Assembly (NCBI GenBank): GCA_016271365.2
Contig: CM028129.1
Location: forward strand, 1,010,179,501-1,010,243,500
Direction of reading: 5' to 3'
Source of the DNA: Neoceratodus forsteri
Taxonomy: Eukaryota > Chordata > Ceratodontiformes > Ceratodontidae
Length of the DNA stretch: 64,000 bases
Positions 22,691 through 33,239 of the stretch are shown piece after piece. The notes below the pieces were generated by a model. It was given only the letters and a program-made list of their open reading frames with translations, was not told where the DNA came from and made no database searches. A program made the translations under genes and the position numbers. Positions within the stretch are counted from its first letter, which is position 1; each line of letters opens with the position of its first letter.

Positions 22691-23270
22691 TTTTTCAAAC
22701 TCTGTTTTTCTCCCACACCACTGAACTCTCTCCAGTGACCCTACCTTGCCACACTCTCTACCTCCCTGTGTGGTCCTACTGTGTCCTCCTCCACTACTCC
22801 CTGGCACCGGGCATCCCCCCGGGTATGGCCTCTGGGGAAGGGTTGCCCCTGCCCAGGGTGCTCTTTCTATTAGGATTGAGACACCAGGTAGGAGGGGGGG
22901 AAGCAGAGAGGACTTCAGGCCCGACTACAGGAGTGTGGAATGCGGAGGGAAGGCGCTCACCTATCAGCGGTGGGGGTTCTCTATTTCTTACATTTCTGGA
23001 GCCGTAGGCTCCACCCCTGGCATACACCCTGCGATGCTACATTCGGCTCACCCCCCAGCCTCCACCAGAGGGCGCTCGTTGAGTGACCCGCAGCCCTAAC
23101 CCACCCCAGGAAGAGAGAGCTGTCCTTTGGATGCTCAATCTCTCCCCGCCCCCACCGACCCCCAGTCACTCAGGGCTATTCCAGAACCCGGGTCACCGGT
23201 GTGGTGTGAAGTGTGGTGTCCAGCACCTCAACCCTCAGCACCACTGGGCCAGCTTACTGCATCTGTGATA
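22690..23270 (-). repeat. 600-bp GC-rich repeat, second copy, with SINE-like half
   Basis: This is homologous along its length to 480-1084: same T-run plus 'caaactctgttt' at one end, and the same 'cagcacctcaaccctcagca' at the other. The minus strand of 22980-23265 is the family A SINE candidate, including 'gtgacccgggttctggaata'. Its position directly upstream of an L1 ORF1 remnant on the same strand suggests it could be the L1 5' UTR with promoter. Confidence 0.55.
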
Positions 23271-23510
23271 TAAACTGTCATCTCAGGATTGGGAGCCATC
23301 CTGCCTTAGTTTATTTCTTTGGACTTTGAATAGAGTCTGTCTGTCATCCACCTCAGTTCTGTTAGCCATTTGTGCCTTTTGGGATCAGTTTGTTTGCAGA
23401 TGGGCTATGTTTCATCCCAAGGTGGGAGCATAGCTAATTTTTCAGGCTCTCTTGCAGTCCGTGATGTCACTGGAAGTCTCCAAAAAAAATTTCTAACCAT
23501 TTTATAAGGT
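23271..23510. other. Unclassified interval
   Basis: Single-copy-looking sequence between the 600-bp repeat and a palindromic MITE. Nothing is recognised. Confidence 0.3.
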
Positions 23511-23662
23511 AGATAATCTGCTACAGGGCATGCAGTCATGCTTTGATATACACTCACTTTGGGTGGTTGAATGCACTTAGCATTCAGCCTTGTGCAGTGC
23601 AATGTACACTAAGGCATGCTTATATCAGAGCATGACTGCATGCCCTATAGAGGATTATCTGT
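23511..23662. mobile_element. Palindromic MITE, ~150 bp
   Basis: 'agataatctgctacagggca' on the left pairs with the right end, which reads 'agataatcctctatagggca' on the minus strand. Pairing continues through 'tgcagtcatgct' and includes the inner words 'gcattcag' and 'gtgcagtgcaatg'. It is non-coding; no superfamily is assigned. Confidence 0.7.
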
Positions 23663-23774
23663 TATAGAGAGATGTATAGATACAGAGATAGCTAGCTAGA
23701 TATAGATATATTATATTTGTGAGGTAGTCCCTGTGGGGCCTGTGTTTCTGCAGCCTCAAATACATATACACGCA

Positions 23775-24045
23775 TTACTGAAAAAATAAAAACCATGGAG
23801 CATAAGACTTATGTTGAAAGACTATGTGAACTAAACCTACACTTAATGCAGTACAGAAGGATAAGGGGTGACTTATGTCTATATATACAGCATTTAATGA
23901 CATTTTCCTCTGGAAAAGTACAGAATTAAAAAGAAAAACAACAACTAGATTAACAAGGTCACATAGCCTACAATTACAAGAAGAAGTAACTAACTATACT
24001 AAAAGAATGAAAGGTTCAACCATAGAGTTGTAACAGTGTGGAATA
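23775..24045 (+). pseudogene. LINE ORF2 C-terminal fragment
   Basis: 'TYVERLCELNLHLMQYRRIR' followed by 'GDLCLYIQ' (about 23808-23900) matches the conserved 'SYEERLRELNLYSLEYRRLRGDL' block near the end of CR1-group ORF2. A region with 'NQSTIEL..VWNML'-like features follows near 24010-24045. It is a short, decayed 3' fragment. Confidence 0.6.
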
Positions 24046-24167
24046 TGCTGACTGGATAAGCATATGGGCATCTCAACACATAGGTATAACCACTAAATAA
24101 GTGGTGAGTTACAAATGGGTCTTCTGACCTGCTCATTCGTATGGCACTTTTGAACCTATGAAGTTAC

Positions 24168-24357
24168 TGTAGCACATCAATGCTACTGCATTTGTGTCAT
24201 TTGGAAACAGTTGTATGTTATTTGTCTTACATGATAATGGCTGTCTGTAATTGCTTGTGTGGTCTTGTCCTTTTGCTGCTGGGGCGGGTGGGAATTTACA
24301 GTTGAAAACTGTAATGCCACATTTCCCTACTATTGTGGTGTTAAGTTGAACCCTAAA
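24168..24357 (-). repeat. Inverted copy of the minisatellite head module
   Basis: On the minus strand this reads 'ttagggttcaacttaacacc', 'agtagggaaatgtggcatta' and 'gacacaaatgcagtagcatt', which is the order of the module at 26755-27075 and 27770-27935. It abuts a plus-oriented copy starting at about 24360, so the two form a head-to-head inverted pair. Confidence 0.65.
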
Positions 24358-25110
24358 TTGTGCATTCCATATTACACAAATGCAGTAGCACTGATGTGCT
24401 ACCTTTATTGATTTGTGTCTCTAGCATGAAGCACAGGCCCCTGCAGCCACAGATACAAATCCATGATACAAGAAATATTTTGTGTACAAAATTGCAGGCC
24501 CCTATGCTTCTATCACTATTGATTCTTATGCACACTGCAATACATATGCGCACATCTGACTGCAGAAGCACAGGCCCTTGAGTGTCTGTGGTTCTGCAGC
24601 TTCAGGTGTAAGACATACACTAACCTCTGGCTGCAGAAGTGCTGGCCCCACAAAATCCATAATACCCAAATTGAAACACTACCTCTGTCTGTAGAAGCAG
24701 AGGCCCTATGGGGCCAATGCTTCCGTAGCTCCAGGAACTCAAGCACACTGTAAGACATACTGTACACACTGACTTCAGGTTTCAGAAGTGTAGGTCTCTG
24801 TGGGACCTGCATTTCTGCAGCCACAAATAGAAATCCATGATAGCCATATTGCAACACTATTTCTGTCTTAAGAAATGAGGGCCCTGTGTGTCTGCTGCTG
24901 CAGATGTAAGACATACACACCCTCTGGACCCTGTGCATCCATGCAGCTATAGATACAGATATGCAAGGCCAAGAGTTCATTTGGGTGTGGAAGGCCAGTT
25001 ATGGGTGCAGAGATACAGGGCCCTCTGGGCCCTATACCAAGAGAAGACTTCTCTTCACTATGGTATCTGGATACATGTTGCCAGTGTGGCCAATACTGCA
25101 CCATCTTTCC
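24358..25110 (+). repeat. Degenerate minisatellite block (~90-bp modules)
   Basis: Repeated modules of the form 'gcagaagcacaggccc' ... 'ccacagatacaaatccatga' recur about every 80-100 bp, for example near 24430, 24555, 24630, 24690, 24785 and 24880, each followed by variants of 'taagacatacacac'. Divergence between modules is high, so it is old. It shares modules with 1-480, 26736-27690 and 27690-28190. Confidence 0.65.
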
Positions 25111-25269
25111 CCAGGCTGGGGGTTATGCTTCACAGCAGTGTCTTACTGAAGTCCTGCCCATCCAGCTGGCTCATTAAGCTTGTCTTCAAACTCAGCTCAC
25201 CTGCATGGGATCACAACACACAACCCAGTGGGCTAAAAGATGGTCTTGCACACATTTGTTATAACTTTT

Positions 25270-25465
25270 TGTTTGATATTTTGACCCCACATCATAAACT
25301 TGGTTGCTAGAATGTGCTATATCCTGTCTGAAAGGTGGTTTCACAGAGCATGCTGTGAAATCACCATTCAACCTGTACTTGAAAATTCCCACCATCCTTG
25401 TTCTTGAGGTAGGGATTGTGTAAACAGTATAGTCAAAATTTGGGACTAAAATATTGTAAAACAGC
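25270..25465. mobile_element. MITE family B, copy 1
   Basis: The ends pair as 'gatattttgaccccacatca' and 'ttgggactaaaatattgtaa'. The middle contains an inner palindrome built from 'ggtggtttcacag' and 'ctgtgaaatcacc'. A related copy lies 410 bp downstream and diverged copies near 62.7 and 63.0 kb. Confidence 0.65.
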
Positions 25466-25664
25466 CAAATAATGAGTAAACATATGTGAGACACAAAAAT
25501 GGAAGTCTTGTGTTATACATATAAGTGCAAAATAAGAATTCTTCATGCACACCAAGCATAGAATTCCTGGGTTGCACATTTTCCCAATAATTCCTTTTTT
25601 TGATGTGCATGGAATATTTTAGTGTCATCAATTTTAAAATGTTGCACTTTTGTATCACACTTAA

Positions 25665-25870
25665 ATGGGCACAAAAAATTATTTTGACCCTATGTCATGG
25701 ACATGTCACTAGAATGTGTTTAAATCCCACCGAAAGAAGGTTTTGCAGAGCGACTGTAAACTCACCTTTTTACCTGTACTTTAAAATTCCTACCATCCTT
25801 GTTCATGAGGTAGGGTCATGTAAACAGTATATTCAAAATTTGGGACTAAAATATTGTAAAATAACCAAGT
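25665..25870. mobile_element. MITE family B, copy 2
   Basis: Same order of blocks as 25270-25465: 'attttgaccctatgtcatgg', then 'gaatgtgtttaaatcccacc', then 'aaattcctaccatccttgtt' and 'aatttgggactaaaatattg'. Sequence between copies 1 and 2 is short and AT-rich, so the pair may be a tandem duplication and not two insertions. Confidence 0.65.
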
Positions 25871-25899
25871 TCTGAGTAAAAGTGTGAAAAAAATGGAAT

Positions 25900-26015
25900 T
25901 CTTGTGTTGCACATTTAAGTGTGACACTAAAGTGCGACACTAAAATTTGTGACACTAAAAGTTTAGTGTCACAGAATTCTAGTATCATACTTTAGTGTCG
26001 CACTTAAATGTGCGA
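25900..26015. repeat. Palindrome built from 'gacactaaa' repeats
   Basis: 'gacactaaa' or its complement occurs at least six times in about 115 bp. The outer words 'cacatttaagtgtgacacta' (25907) and 'tagtgtcgcacttaaatgtg' (25992) are nearly exact complements, and an inner pair meets at 'actaaaagtttagtgt' (about 25955-25970). It could extrude as a cruciform. Confidence 0.75.
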
Positions 26016-26049
26016 CACTAAAATTCTTGGCTTGTAACACATAAATCGG

Positions 26050-26735
26050 TCATTTTGGTAAACTGACAGCCAAAGTCTCAAAAAGGTATTTCTGCCTCAT
26101 GTTTGGAAGAACAAACAACAGAATCTTGCTTAACTGGTCATGTTTAGCAAGATTCATGTACTTTTTTTAAATAACTTGTTTTTATGTATTTTCAAACTTT
26201 TTTCCAGAAAAAAACAAGATGACTGCCACCAAGACATGTTCCTTGCTACATTTATGAAAATAAAATGGCTTACAAAAGCAACATTTTGGTGTTGTATTAC
26301 GTTATCTAAAACTCTACTGAGCATGTTCAGAGACTAAATTTCAAAACCTTATAACTCTGGAATCAATTAATAGTTTTTCACAAAACCTTCAAAATGCACC
26401 CCTTGGCACAAGCCCATTCAACCCTGAAAGTTTTGAAACACAGTTCTATACTGTCTAGGCTGTACGTGAGAGCACTAAAAGGTAAAAAAGGGCAAAAAGT
26501 GATGCTTTTTCTGTATTGGCGTTGCATCCAGCTCTCAGAATCTAAATAAGCTCCCGTCACAAAATGTCCCACATCTTAAGAAACTGCCACTCAGATCACA
26601 CATACCAAATTTTGGGTAATTTTATTAAATACTGCCAAAGTCATTAAGGTGCATAAATTGGAGTTTAATGAGGAGACCTCAGCTCAAACCTAACTATACT
26701 TGTGCTACTGCACAAGTATGTATTCATTTAAAAAA
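26050..26735. other. Unclassified AT-rich interval
   Basis: No open frame of interest and no clear internal repeats. It lies between MITE family B with its palindrome and the next minisatellite block. Confidence 0.35.
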
Positions 26736-27690
26736 ACTGCATTAGTACACCAGTTAGGGTTCAACTTAAAACAACAAAATCTTCTATTGGCACAGGCCTC
26801 AGAGGGTCCTGCATGTCTGCATCTGTGACCTGCTTGAATAAGGATACAATTCCACTATCTCAAAAAGGAAATTCTTTGCAAAAAAATGCATTAATGCAAT
26901 AGGGTTCAACATAATGCCACAAAAGTATGGAAATGTGGTGTTAGGGTCTGCAGCCCTAACACACACCCCCAGCAGCAAAATGACAAGCCCCATAAACAAC
27001 CACAGACAGTCATCATTAGGTATGACAGAAAACATGCAACTATTTCCAGATTACATAAATGCAGTAGCACTGACTTGCTACCTTTGTGGATTTGTATCTG
27101 CAGCATGTGCATTGCAAGACATACACACCATAATTTATAACACATACTCACTTGCAACTAGAAATCCAAGATACTCAAGCCACAACAGTGTTTCTGTGTA
27201 CAGAAGCACAGGTCTCTGCAGCGACAGGTATAACTCCCTGATACCAAACTACAAGAGTTATTTTGTCTGCAGAAGTGCAGGCCTGTAAGGGGCCAGCACT
27301 TTTGTAGCCTCAGGTACTCATACTCACTGTAAGACATACGCACACTTGATGGGCCTGCACTTTTGCAGCAACAGGTGTAAGACATACACACTGACCTCTG
27401 GCTGCAGAAGTGCAGGATCCACAAAATCCATGATAACAAAATTGCAGTAGATCTTCTGTCTACAGAAGTGCAGGAATCTGTAGATTCATGAATGCACAGG
27501 ACCCAGCTAGATGGACTCCTCACTTGGTGTGGAAATACAGGACCCGCAGGATCCTGCGCGTCCATACCCAGACAAATGCCTCACTTGGTGCATGGCGTGA
27601 AAGGCCTTGCAATTTGCATCTGTAGCTGGAGGGCCCTGTGCATTCGCAGCCAGGTGTATGTGTTCATGAAGGGCCTGAAGGGATCTCCAT
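26736..27690 (+). repeat. Degenerate minisatellite block with head module
   Basis: The head contains 'ttagggttcaacttaaaaca', 'tatctcaaaaagg' and 'aatgcagtagcactgacttg'. It is followed by ~90-bp modules with 'agaagcacaggtctctgcag', 'gcagaagtgcaggcctgtaa' and 'taagacatacacactgacct'. This is the longest copy of the family in the window. Confidence 0.65.
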
Positions 27691-28195
27691 GAATAAGGAT
27701 ATGATTCCACTATCTCAAAAAGAAAGGGAATTCATTAAAAAAACTGCATTAATGCACCAGTTAGTGCAACTTAAAGCAATGAAAGTAGGGAAATGTGACA
27801 TTAGGGTTTCCAACTGTAACACTCAACCTCCCAAGCATCAAAAGGATATGCATATATAAGAAACCACAGGCAACCATCATCAGGTAAGACAACAATATAC
27901 AACTGTTTCCAGATGACACAAATGCAGTAGCACCGATGTGCTACATTTGTGGATTCCTATGTGTGGCATGTGCACCACAAAACATACACAATCACTTGTG
28001 GCTGCAGTTAGAAATCCATGATGCTCATATCACAACACTGCTTCTATGTGCAGAAGCACAGGCCCCTACAGCCACAGATATCAATCCACTATACCCAAAA
28101 TACAGGAATTCTTTACTGTGCAGATTAGCAGGCCACTATTGGGTCAGCGCTTCTGCAGCCTCAGGTACTCATACACACTATAAGACATAATGAAG
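27691..28195 (+). repeat. Degenerate minisatellite block, repeated head module
   Basis: The order of words repeats that of 26820-27300: 'gattccactatctcaaaaag', 'actgcattaatgcaccagtt', 'agtagggaaatgtgacatta', 'aatgcagtagcaccgatgtg' and 'cagaagcacaggcccctaca'. It is in direct tandem with the preceding block, about 860 bp apart. Confidence 0.65.
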
Positions 28196-28209
28196 CAGAC
28201 AATAGACTA

Positions 28210-28440
28210 TGAAACCCACAAGTCCTTTTATCTTAACATCAATTAATGTCCAGTGTCCCAAAAAAATCTTTAATCAGAAAAATTCCAACAAACTGGACCA
28301 AAAGGTGCCTTCAGGAACTTCTTTTTATTTTCTTGCCATTCTTATTAAATTACATGTAAAAACCAATCTGTTTCAAGACTCTGCTGGTCTTTTCATCATG
28401 GTAAATGGCTACAATAACATAAATATAATACAAAACTTAA
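28210..28440 (-). mobile_element. Penelope-like pseudo-LTR fragment with hammerhead-like core
   Basis: On the minus strand at about 28405-28365 the sequence is 'atgatgaaaagaccagcag' followed by 'agtcttgaaacag'. This resembles a hammerhead ribozyme core: CUGAUGA with its first C changed to A, a 5-bp stem AAGAC/GUCUU, then GAAAC. Downstream on the same strand the fragment has an A/T-rich body and 'gttcctgaaggcacc' near 28320-28300. Hammerhead motifs of this type are known from Penelope-like element terminal repeats. No polymerase is present, so family is inference. Confidence 0.55.
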
Positions 28441-31350
28441 TATTCAGATTCTTTTTTTTTCTTCCTCAGTCTTTTCTTGTGAATCACTCTTCTTGTCTTT
28501 TTTTAATTTTTTGTTTCTCAGATAAACAGGTACATATATATGCATTTGTTTCTTTCCATACACTAATACATCACTATTGATAATTGTGTTAAGATCTACT
28601 TATATAATTTAACATAGTACTGGATACAAAAAATAGTTCAAAATTCTGCCATATTTTTTTGGAAAATGTACATCGATCTGCAAAGATATAATGAACTTTT
28701 TCCAATTTGTAAACATCAATCATTATATTTAACCACATTTTATACTCAGGTGGATTCATATAATTCTACTTCGTCAGAAGGCATTTATGTGCATTAATTA
28801 TTGCTAATAATATTAATCTTTACTGATATACAGTATGTCTCCTTTATCTAATATATAACCTATTGTCAAGAACAAACATTCACTGTTGTTATTCAACTTT
28901 ACATTAGAAATTTTATAAATTGTTTCTAAAACCAAATTCCAAAAGTTGCTGATTTTATTACAGTACATCAACATGTGCTCCAGTGTCACATTTTCTGATT
29001 TGCATCTAGGGCATACATTTGAGCAGCCCGGGTTCATCAAGCTTAATCGACAAGGAGTGTAATATATTCTATGGATTACATTAAAATATATTTGCAATAA
29101 TTTTGATGATAATAATCCTACTTCTGTCAGATTAATTAGTTTGTCTCATACTTTGATATTGGCAAATTTTGCTTAGTTTGCCATTTAGATTTTAATGCAA
29201 AAAGTGGTTGCGTTAATTGATTCTGAAGTATTGTATATAGCCTCTATATTAAATTCTTATCCATATTAAGCATTAATTGAAGTTCTACTTCATTTAGTTT
29301 TGGTTTAATATATAAATGTCCTTTCCTTTCCAAATAGTTTTTGATTTGTAAATATCTAAAAAAAAGGGCCATAGTTATATTGAATTTTTGTTTTATATAT
29401 TCAAACTCCTCTAGTCCATTTTCATTGTATAATTGATTAATTTCTTTAAGTCCCTTTGTGTACCAGATTTTAAAACCTTATCTAACACAGAAGGGTGAAA
29501 CTGGCCATTTAAATATATTGGAGCAATAGGTGAAATCTCATCTATATATGACAATTTATTCTTAATTGTATCCCAGATTTTACATGTTGTTGCTGTTAAA
29601 TCCAAAATTGTATCGAAATTCTTTCAATGTGATCTCATATATAGGATATGTTTGATTTGATCCACAGGGACTTTAGTACTTTCAATCTGGGACATCTCTT
29701 TATACTGCTCTTGATGGAATCATGCATGAATTATTTAAATATTTGCAGCATTACAGTATCACTGTAAATTTAGTAAGGCCAGTCCCCCTCTTTCTTTGAG
29801 TAGATATAGTTTATCTATTTTCAACCTGGGTTTCTTACCTTTCCATAGAAATTTTTTTATAATGTTTTCCATTTTTTTAAAGAACATATTGTTTCTATTA
29901 ATTGGCAGTGTTTGGAAAAAAAATAAAAATGTGGGTAAAATATTCATTTTTACCACATTTGCCCTTCCTATCAATGTTAAAGGAAGTTTTTTCCATCTAT
30001 TAAGCTCCGTTTGTATTTTATTTATTAGGGGATCAAAGTTATTATGAAATATTTGATTTATATTGTTATCAAGAGTTACTCCTAGATAATTCAGTTTTGT
30101 GAATTTTTTTAATGTTGGATTAATCAAACAATTAAATAGATTGGTATGATTTGTGAATTCCAATAATTCTGTCTCATCCCAATTTATTTTATACCCAGAG
30201 TATGACCCAAATTTAGTTAATGTGTTGATAAATTCAGTATATATTTTGTTCAGATTATCTGTATATATTAGGGCATCATCTGCATATAAACTTATGTTCT
30301 GTTTTGCCCACTTTTAATCCCTGAATGTTCTGATCATTCCTGATTAATATGGCTATTATTCTATTGCTAATGTGAAGATTAAGGGGGAGAGTGGTCATCC
30401 TTGCCTTAGTTCTCTTTCTAAAGTTATACTCTTTGATATTTCCATATTGGTTTTTATTCTGGCCATATTGTTTTGATATAATATGTCTATCCATGTTCTG
30501 AAAATTGGTCTGAAATTCATTAGTTTGAATAAGGATTTAATATAGTCCCACTCTACTCTATTGAATGCCTTCTCAGCATCCAGTGATAGAATAGAGAAGT
30601 TTTTAGTTTTAAAGCTTTCAATTAGGTTAATAGTTCATCTGAAATTTATTTTTAATTGTCTGTTCTGAATAAAACCATTTTGAGCCAAATGGATTAGATC
30701 TGGTAGTATCCTATTACGTCTAGTGGCTATGATTTTAGTTAATATTTTGCAATCTGTACTTATTAATGAAATAGGTCTATAAGAGGATGTTAGAGTATGA
30801 TCTTTACATTTTTTTTTAAACACTAGGATTGTGGATTCCTTAGCTATTGAGTTGAGTTGGTTTTGTTGTAAAATATCTTCAAATAGTATTTTTAGATGTG
30901 GGCAAATCATATTAATATGTTTTTTATAGAAATGTATTGGAATTCCATCTGGATCTGGTGCTTTGCCATTTGTTAATGTTTTAATACAGTAGCTGAAAAT
31001 ATTTTTGCTTGGGTGATTGCCTGTTTTAATATCTATATGTGATGGTCCTCTAATTTTGGCAATGTTATGGGTTTTAAATATTGATCTACCTCTTTTGAAT
31101 TGAATATATTTTTGGATTAGTATAATTTTTTACAATAGTTTTCAAATATATTATTAATTTATGTGGGTTCGATTTTTTTCTATTCCTTGATCGTTTTTAA
31201 TTTTTATTATAGTATTTTCTTCTACTTCTTTCTTTAAGTGCCAGGCTAGTATTTTATCTGGCCTATCCCCCGTTGCATAGTATTTGGTTCTTGTTCTTAA
31301 AATATGTTGTTCTGCTTCTTCCATAGCTAATTTATCAAATTAATTTTTTA
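28441..31350 (-). pseudogene. Tx1-type L1 LINE ORF2, 5'-truncated
   Basis: Minus-strand blocks in order are 'TRTKYYATGDRPDKILAWHL' (31300-31240), 'NGKAPDPDGIPIHFYKKH' (30975-30920), 'SSYRPISLISTDCKILTKII' (30795-30735), 'HLAQNGFIQNRQLK' (30690-30650), the catalytic 'NISLYADDALIYTDN' (30300-30257), 'KFTKLNYLGVTLDNNI' (30110-30065) and 'GRANVVKMNILPTFLF' (29975-29925). These are followed by the Cys-rich C-terminus 'CPRCKSENVTLEHMLMYC' (29015-28960). Protein is AT-driven (Asn/Lys/Ile-rich), unlike the L1 at 5.9-12.5 kb. Several frameshifts are present and the endonuclease is missing. The 3' end is probably close to 28441. Confidence 0.85.
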
Positions 31351-32110
31351 TATTTGTTTGCACGCATGTGCAAGAAACATGTTGCGGCAGCTTGGGAGAG
31401 ATAGTGGGTTGTGGAGGTGTGGCGCTGTGGCGCTGTGGCAGCCAATGCTGCCACTGCATTTGCAGGCTTGGCCTTCTTTATCCAATATGGTGGCATGCTG
31501 TTGCTGATACTAGCTCAGCAAGCATGCCACCACCTTGAAAGAAACTGGCCGCTGCAATAAGGGGGTACCCCATGATTGCAGGGTGTGCCTTGCCTGCTGA
31601 GACATTTCTGCATACCCTGCTCCCCGTCCTGGAACCAGGAGTGCAAGTAAAGCCTCCCACTCCCTCCCACTGCATGCTGTCCACCCCACTCCCTCTGTTC
31701 CCTGTCCCAACAACTGGAGTGCAAGGAAACCCTCCTGCTCCCTCCCACTGTGCTGTTTGCCCTGCTCCCTCTATTCCTAGCACACAAGGGTATGGACACC
31801 ACATGCCATGCTTACAGAGTAGCACAGGGGGTAGCAAAAACCCAGCTGGCATGTCTTCCCATTTCCTTTGTTTGCCGTTTAACCATGAATGCTTACTGTA
31901 CACCACTGCATACTGAAAACACCTTCCCCCTTTTTTTTAATTTCCGCTTTTATTTTATAATCTTGCGGGTCCCAAGCCCTGGTCCCATGGCTTAGTGTGA
32001 GAAGGAGGGGAGGAAGCAAGTACGAACCCTGCACAGCTGGAATCTCAGTCACGGGGGAAGAACCCGCAGCTCAGCTAGAGCTGTATGGCTCTAGTCATAT
32101 CACACGTGGT

Positions 32111-32155
<45 letters not shown>

Positions 32156-32750
32156 CCATTGGTCCTGGTGGAGAGAGAAAGCCACTGAGCCAGCCCAGAA
32201 GTTCGTGCCCTGCACAGTTCAGACCAGAGAGAGAGACTCCGTTGGTCCCAGAGACAGACAGCCACTGCACTGAGCCAGCCCAGAATAGAGAGTGAGCAAA
32301 GTGACTCCGAATCCTGCCACTGCCACAGTTGCCCCCTTCATGTCGTTGACTCTCTTGGGCTCCTCTTTTCTCTGGCACTACTCTGGATTAGCTTAGCTAG
32401 TAAACCAGAGTAGAGTAGCAGCCAGAGAATCCCACTCCTCCCATCCCCTGATTCTGATTTCCCTCAGGGAAATTTGAGCCACCACTGCCGTGATTACCCG
32501 GGTGATTACCCCCAGTCCCAGGCCCACCACCCAACCCCAGTGTCAGGTCACAGAGGTGCGAGGTGAGGAGGAGGAGGTGGCTCTCTCTCAGAAGGAAGCC
32601 ACAGTGCTCAGTCCCCACCACATTTTTGTATAGATGAATACAAATGTCATCCATGCTGTTTCATATTCAGCACATCAGACAGTAACCAATAAAGGAGCTA
32701 ATGTGTTTAGTTGAAAGAACTCTTTACACGTCTGTGGCTGACTGTAGGAT
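31351..32750. other. Unclassified GC-richer interval with tandem duplication
   Basis: GC content rises sharply compared with the L1 just before it. Words such as 'ccctcctgctccctcccact' recur at 31640-31760. At about 32150-32290 an ~80-bp unit is duplicated ('agccactgagccagcccag' and 'actgagccagcccagaa', each preceded by 'gagactcc.ttggtcc'). No gene is recognised. It could be the GC-rich 5' region of another retroelement. Confidence 0.4.
32113..32152. repeat. (GA)n microsatellite
   Basis: About 20 uninterrupted GA units. Confidence 0.95.
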
Positions 32751-32754
32751 AAAA

Positions 32755-32900
32755 TACATCCAGCAGCAAATGGTCTGATACCACCTTTTATTGGACCAAC
32801 ATAGACATTACAAAAAGAAAATGATGCCTAAGCTTTCAGACCACTTAGCTTTCACTCTTTCGGTCAGAACTACCTCCAAAATGAGATGTTGCTCAAGAGA
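32755..32900 (-). mobile_element. Penelope-like pseudo-LTR fragment
   Basis: On the minus strand 'ttctgaccgaaagagtgaaa' and 'gtggtctgaaagcttaggca' (about 32872-32828) are followed by 'ggtccaataaaaggtggtat' (about 32800-32780). The combination of a CTGA..GAA/GAAA core with a 'ccaataaaaggt' tail is familiar from Penelope-like terminal fragments in many vertebrates. It is short, with no coding region. The family call rests on my recognition of this motif order. Confidence 0.55.
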
Positions 32901-33239
32901 ATGTCATGTTAAAATTCATAAATAAATAAATGAATAAATTAATAAGCCATTAATTGTCTCTAGTCTCCTTTGAACACTAACTTGCTTGTTTTTCCCTAGT
33001 TCTTCTTCATCCTGTTTTTAACTCTCTTAGTGTCTCTTACTCCTTCCCTCCTTTCCACACTGTTAACCGTTATGACAACTGCTGGACTGGGCACAATTAT
33101 GCATTTATCTATTTATAGTGTATAGTAGAGCATTTTTCTATACAGAAATCCATCCTTTCTAATACCTTTCAGAGCTGGCTATTGCGAAATAAGCTTGTCT
33201 TAAATAAAAAATAAAACAGTGACTATGCTCTTCATTTCA

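Noticed and set aside
24340..24360. Telomere-like TTAGGG words
   Set aside because: They are single occurrences inside the minisatellite head module and never in tandem.
24358..28195. CRISPR-like array
   Set aside because: Repeats are diverged, with no conserved repeat-spacer alternation, and the genome is clearly eukaryotic.
31478..31916. 142-codon minus-strand frame
   Set aside because: It is Gly/Trp-rich in a GC-rich, repetitive stretch with overlapping frames on both strands. No domain and no splice context could be supported.
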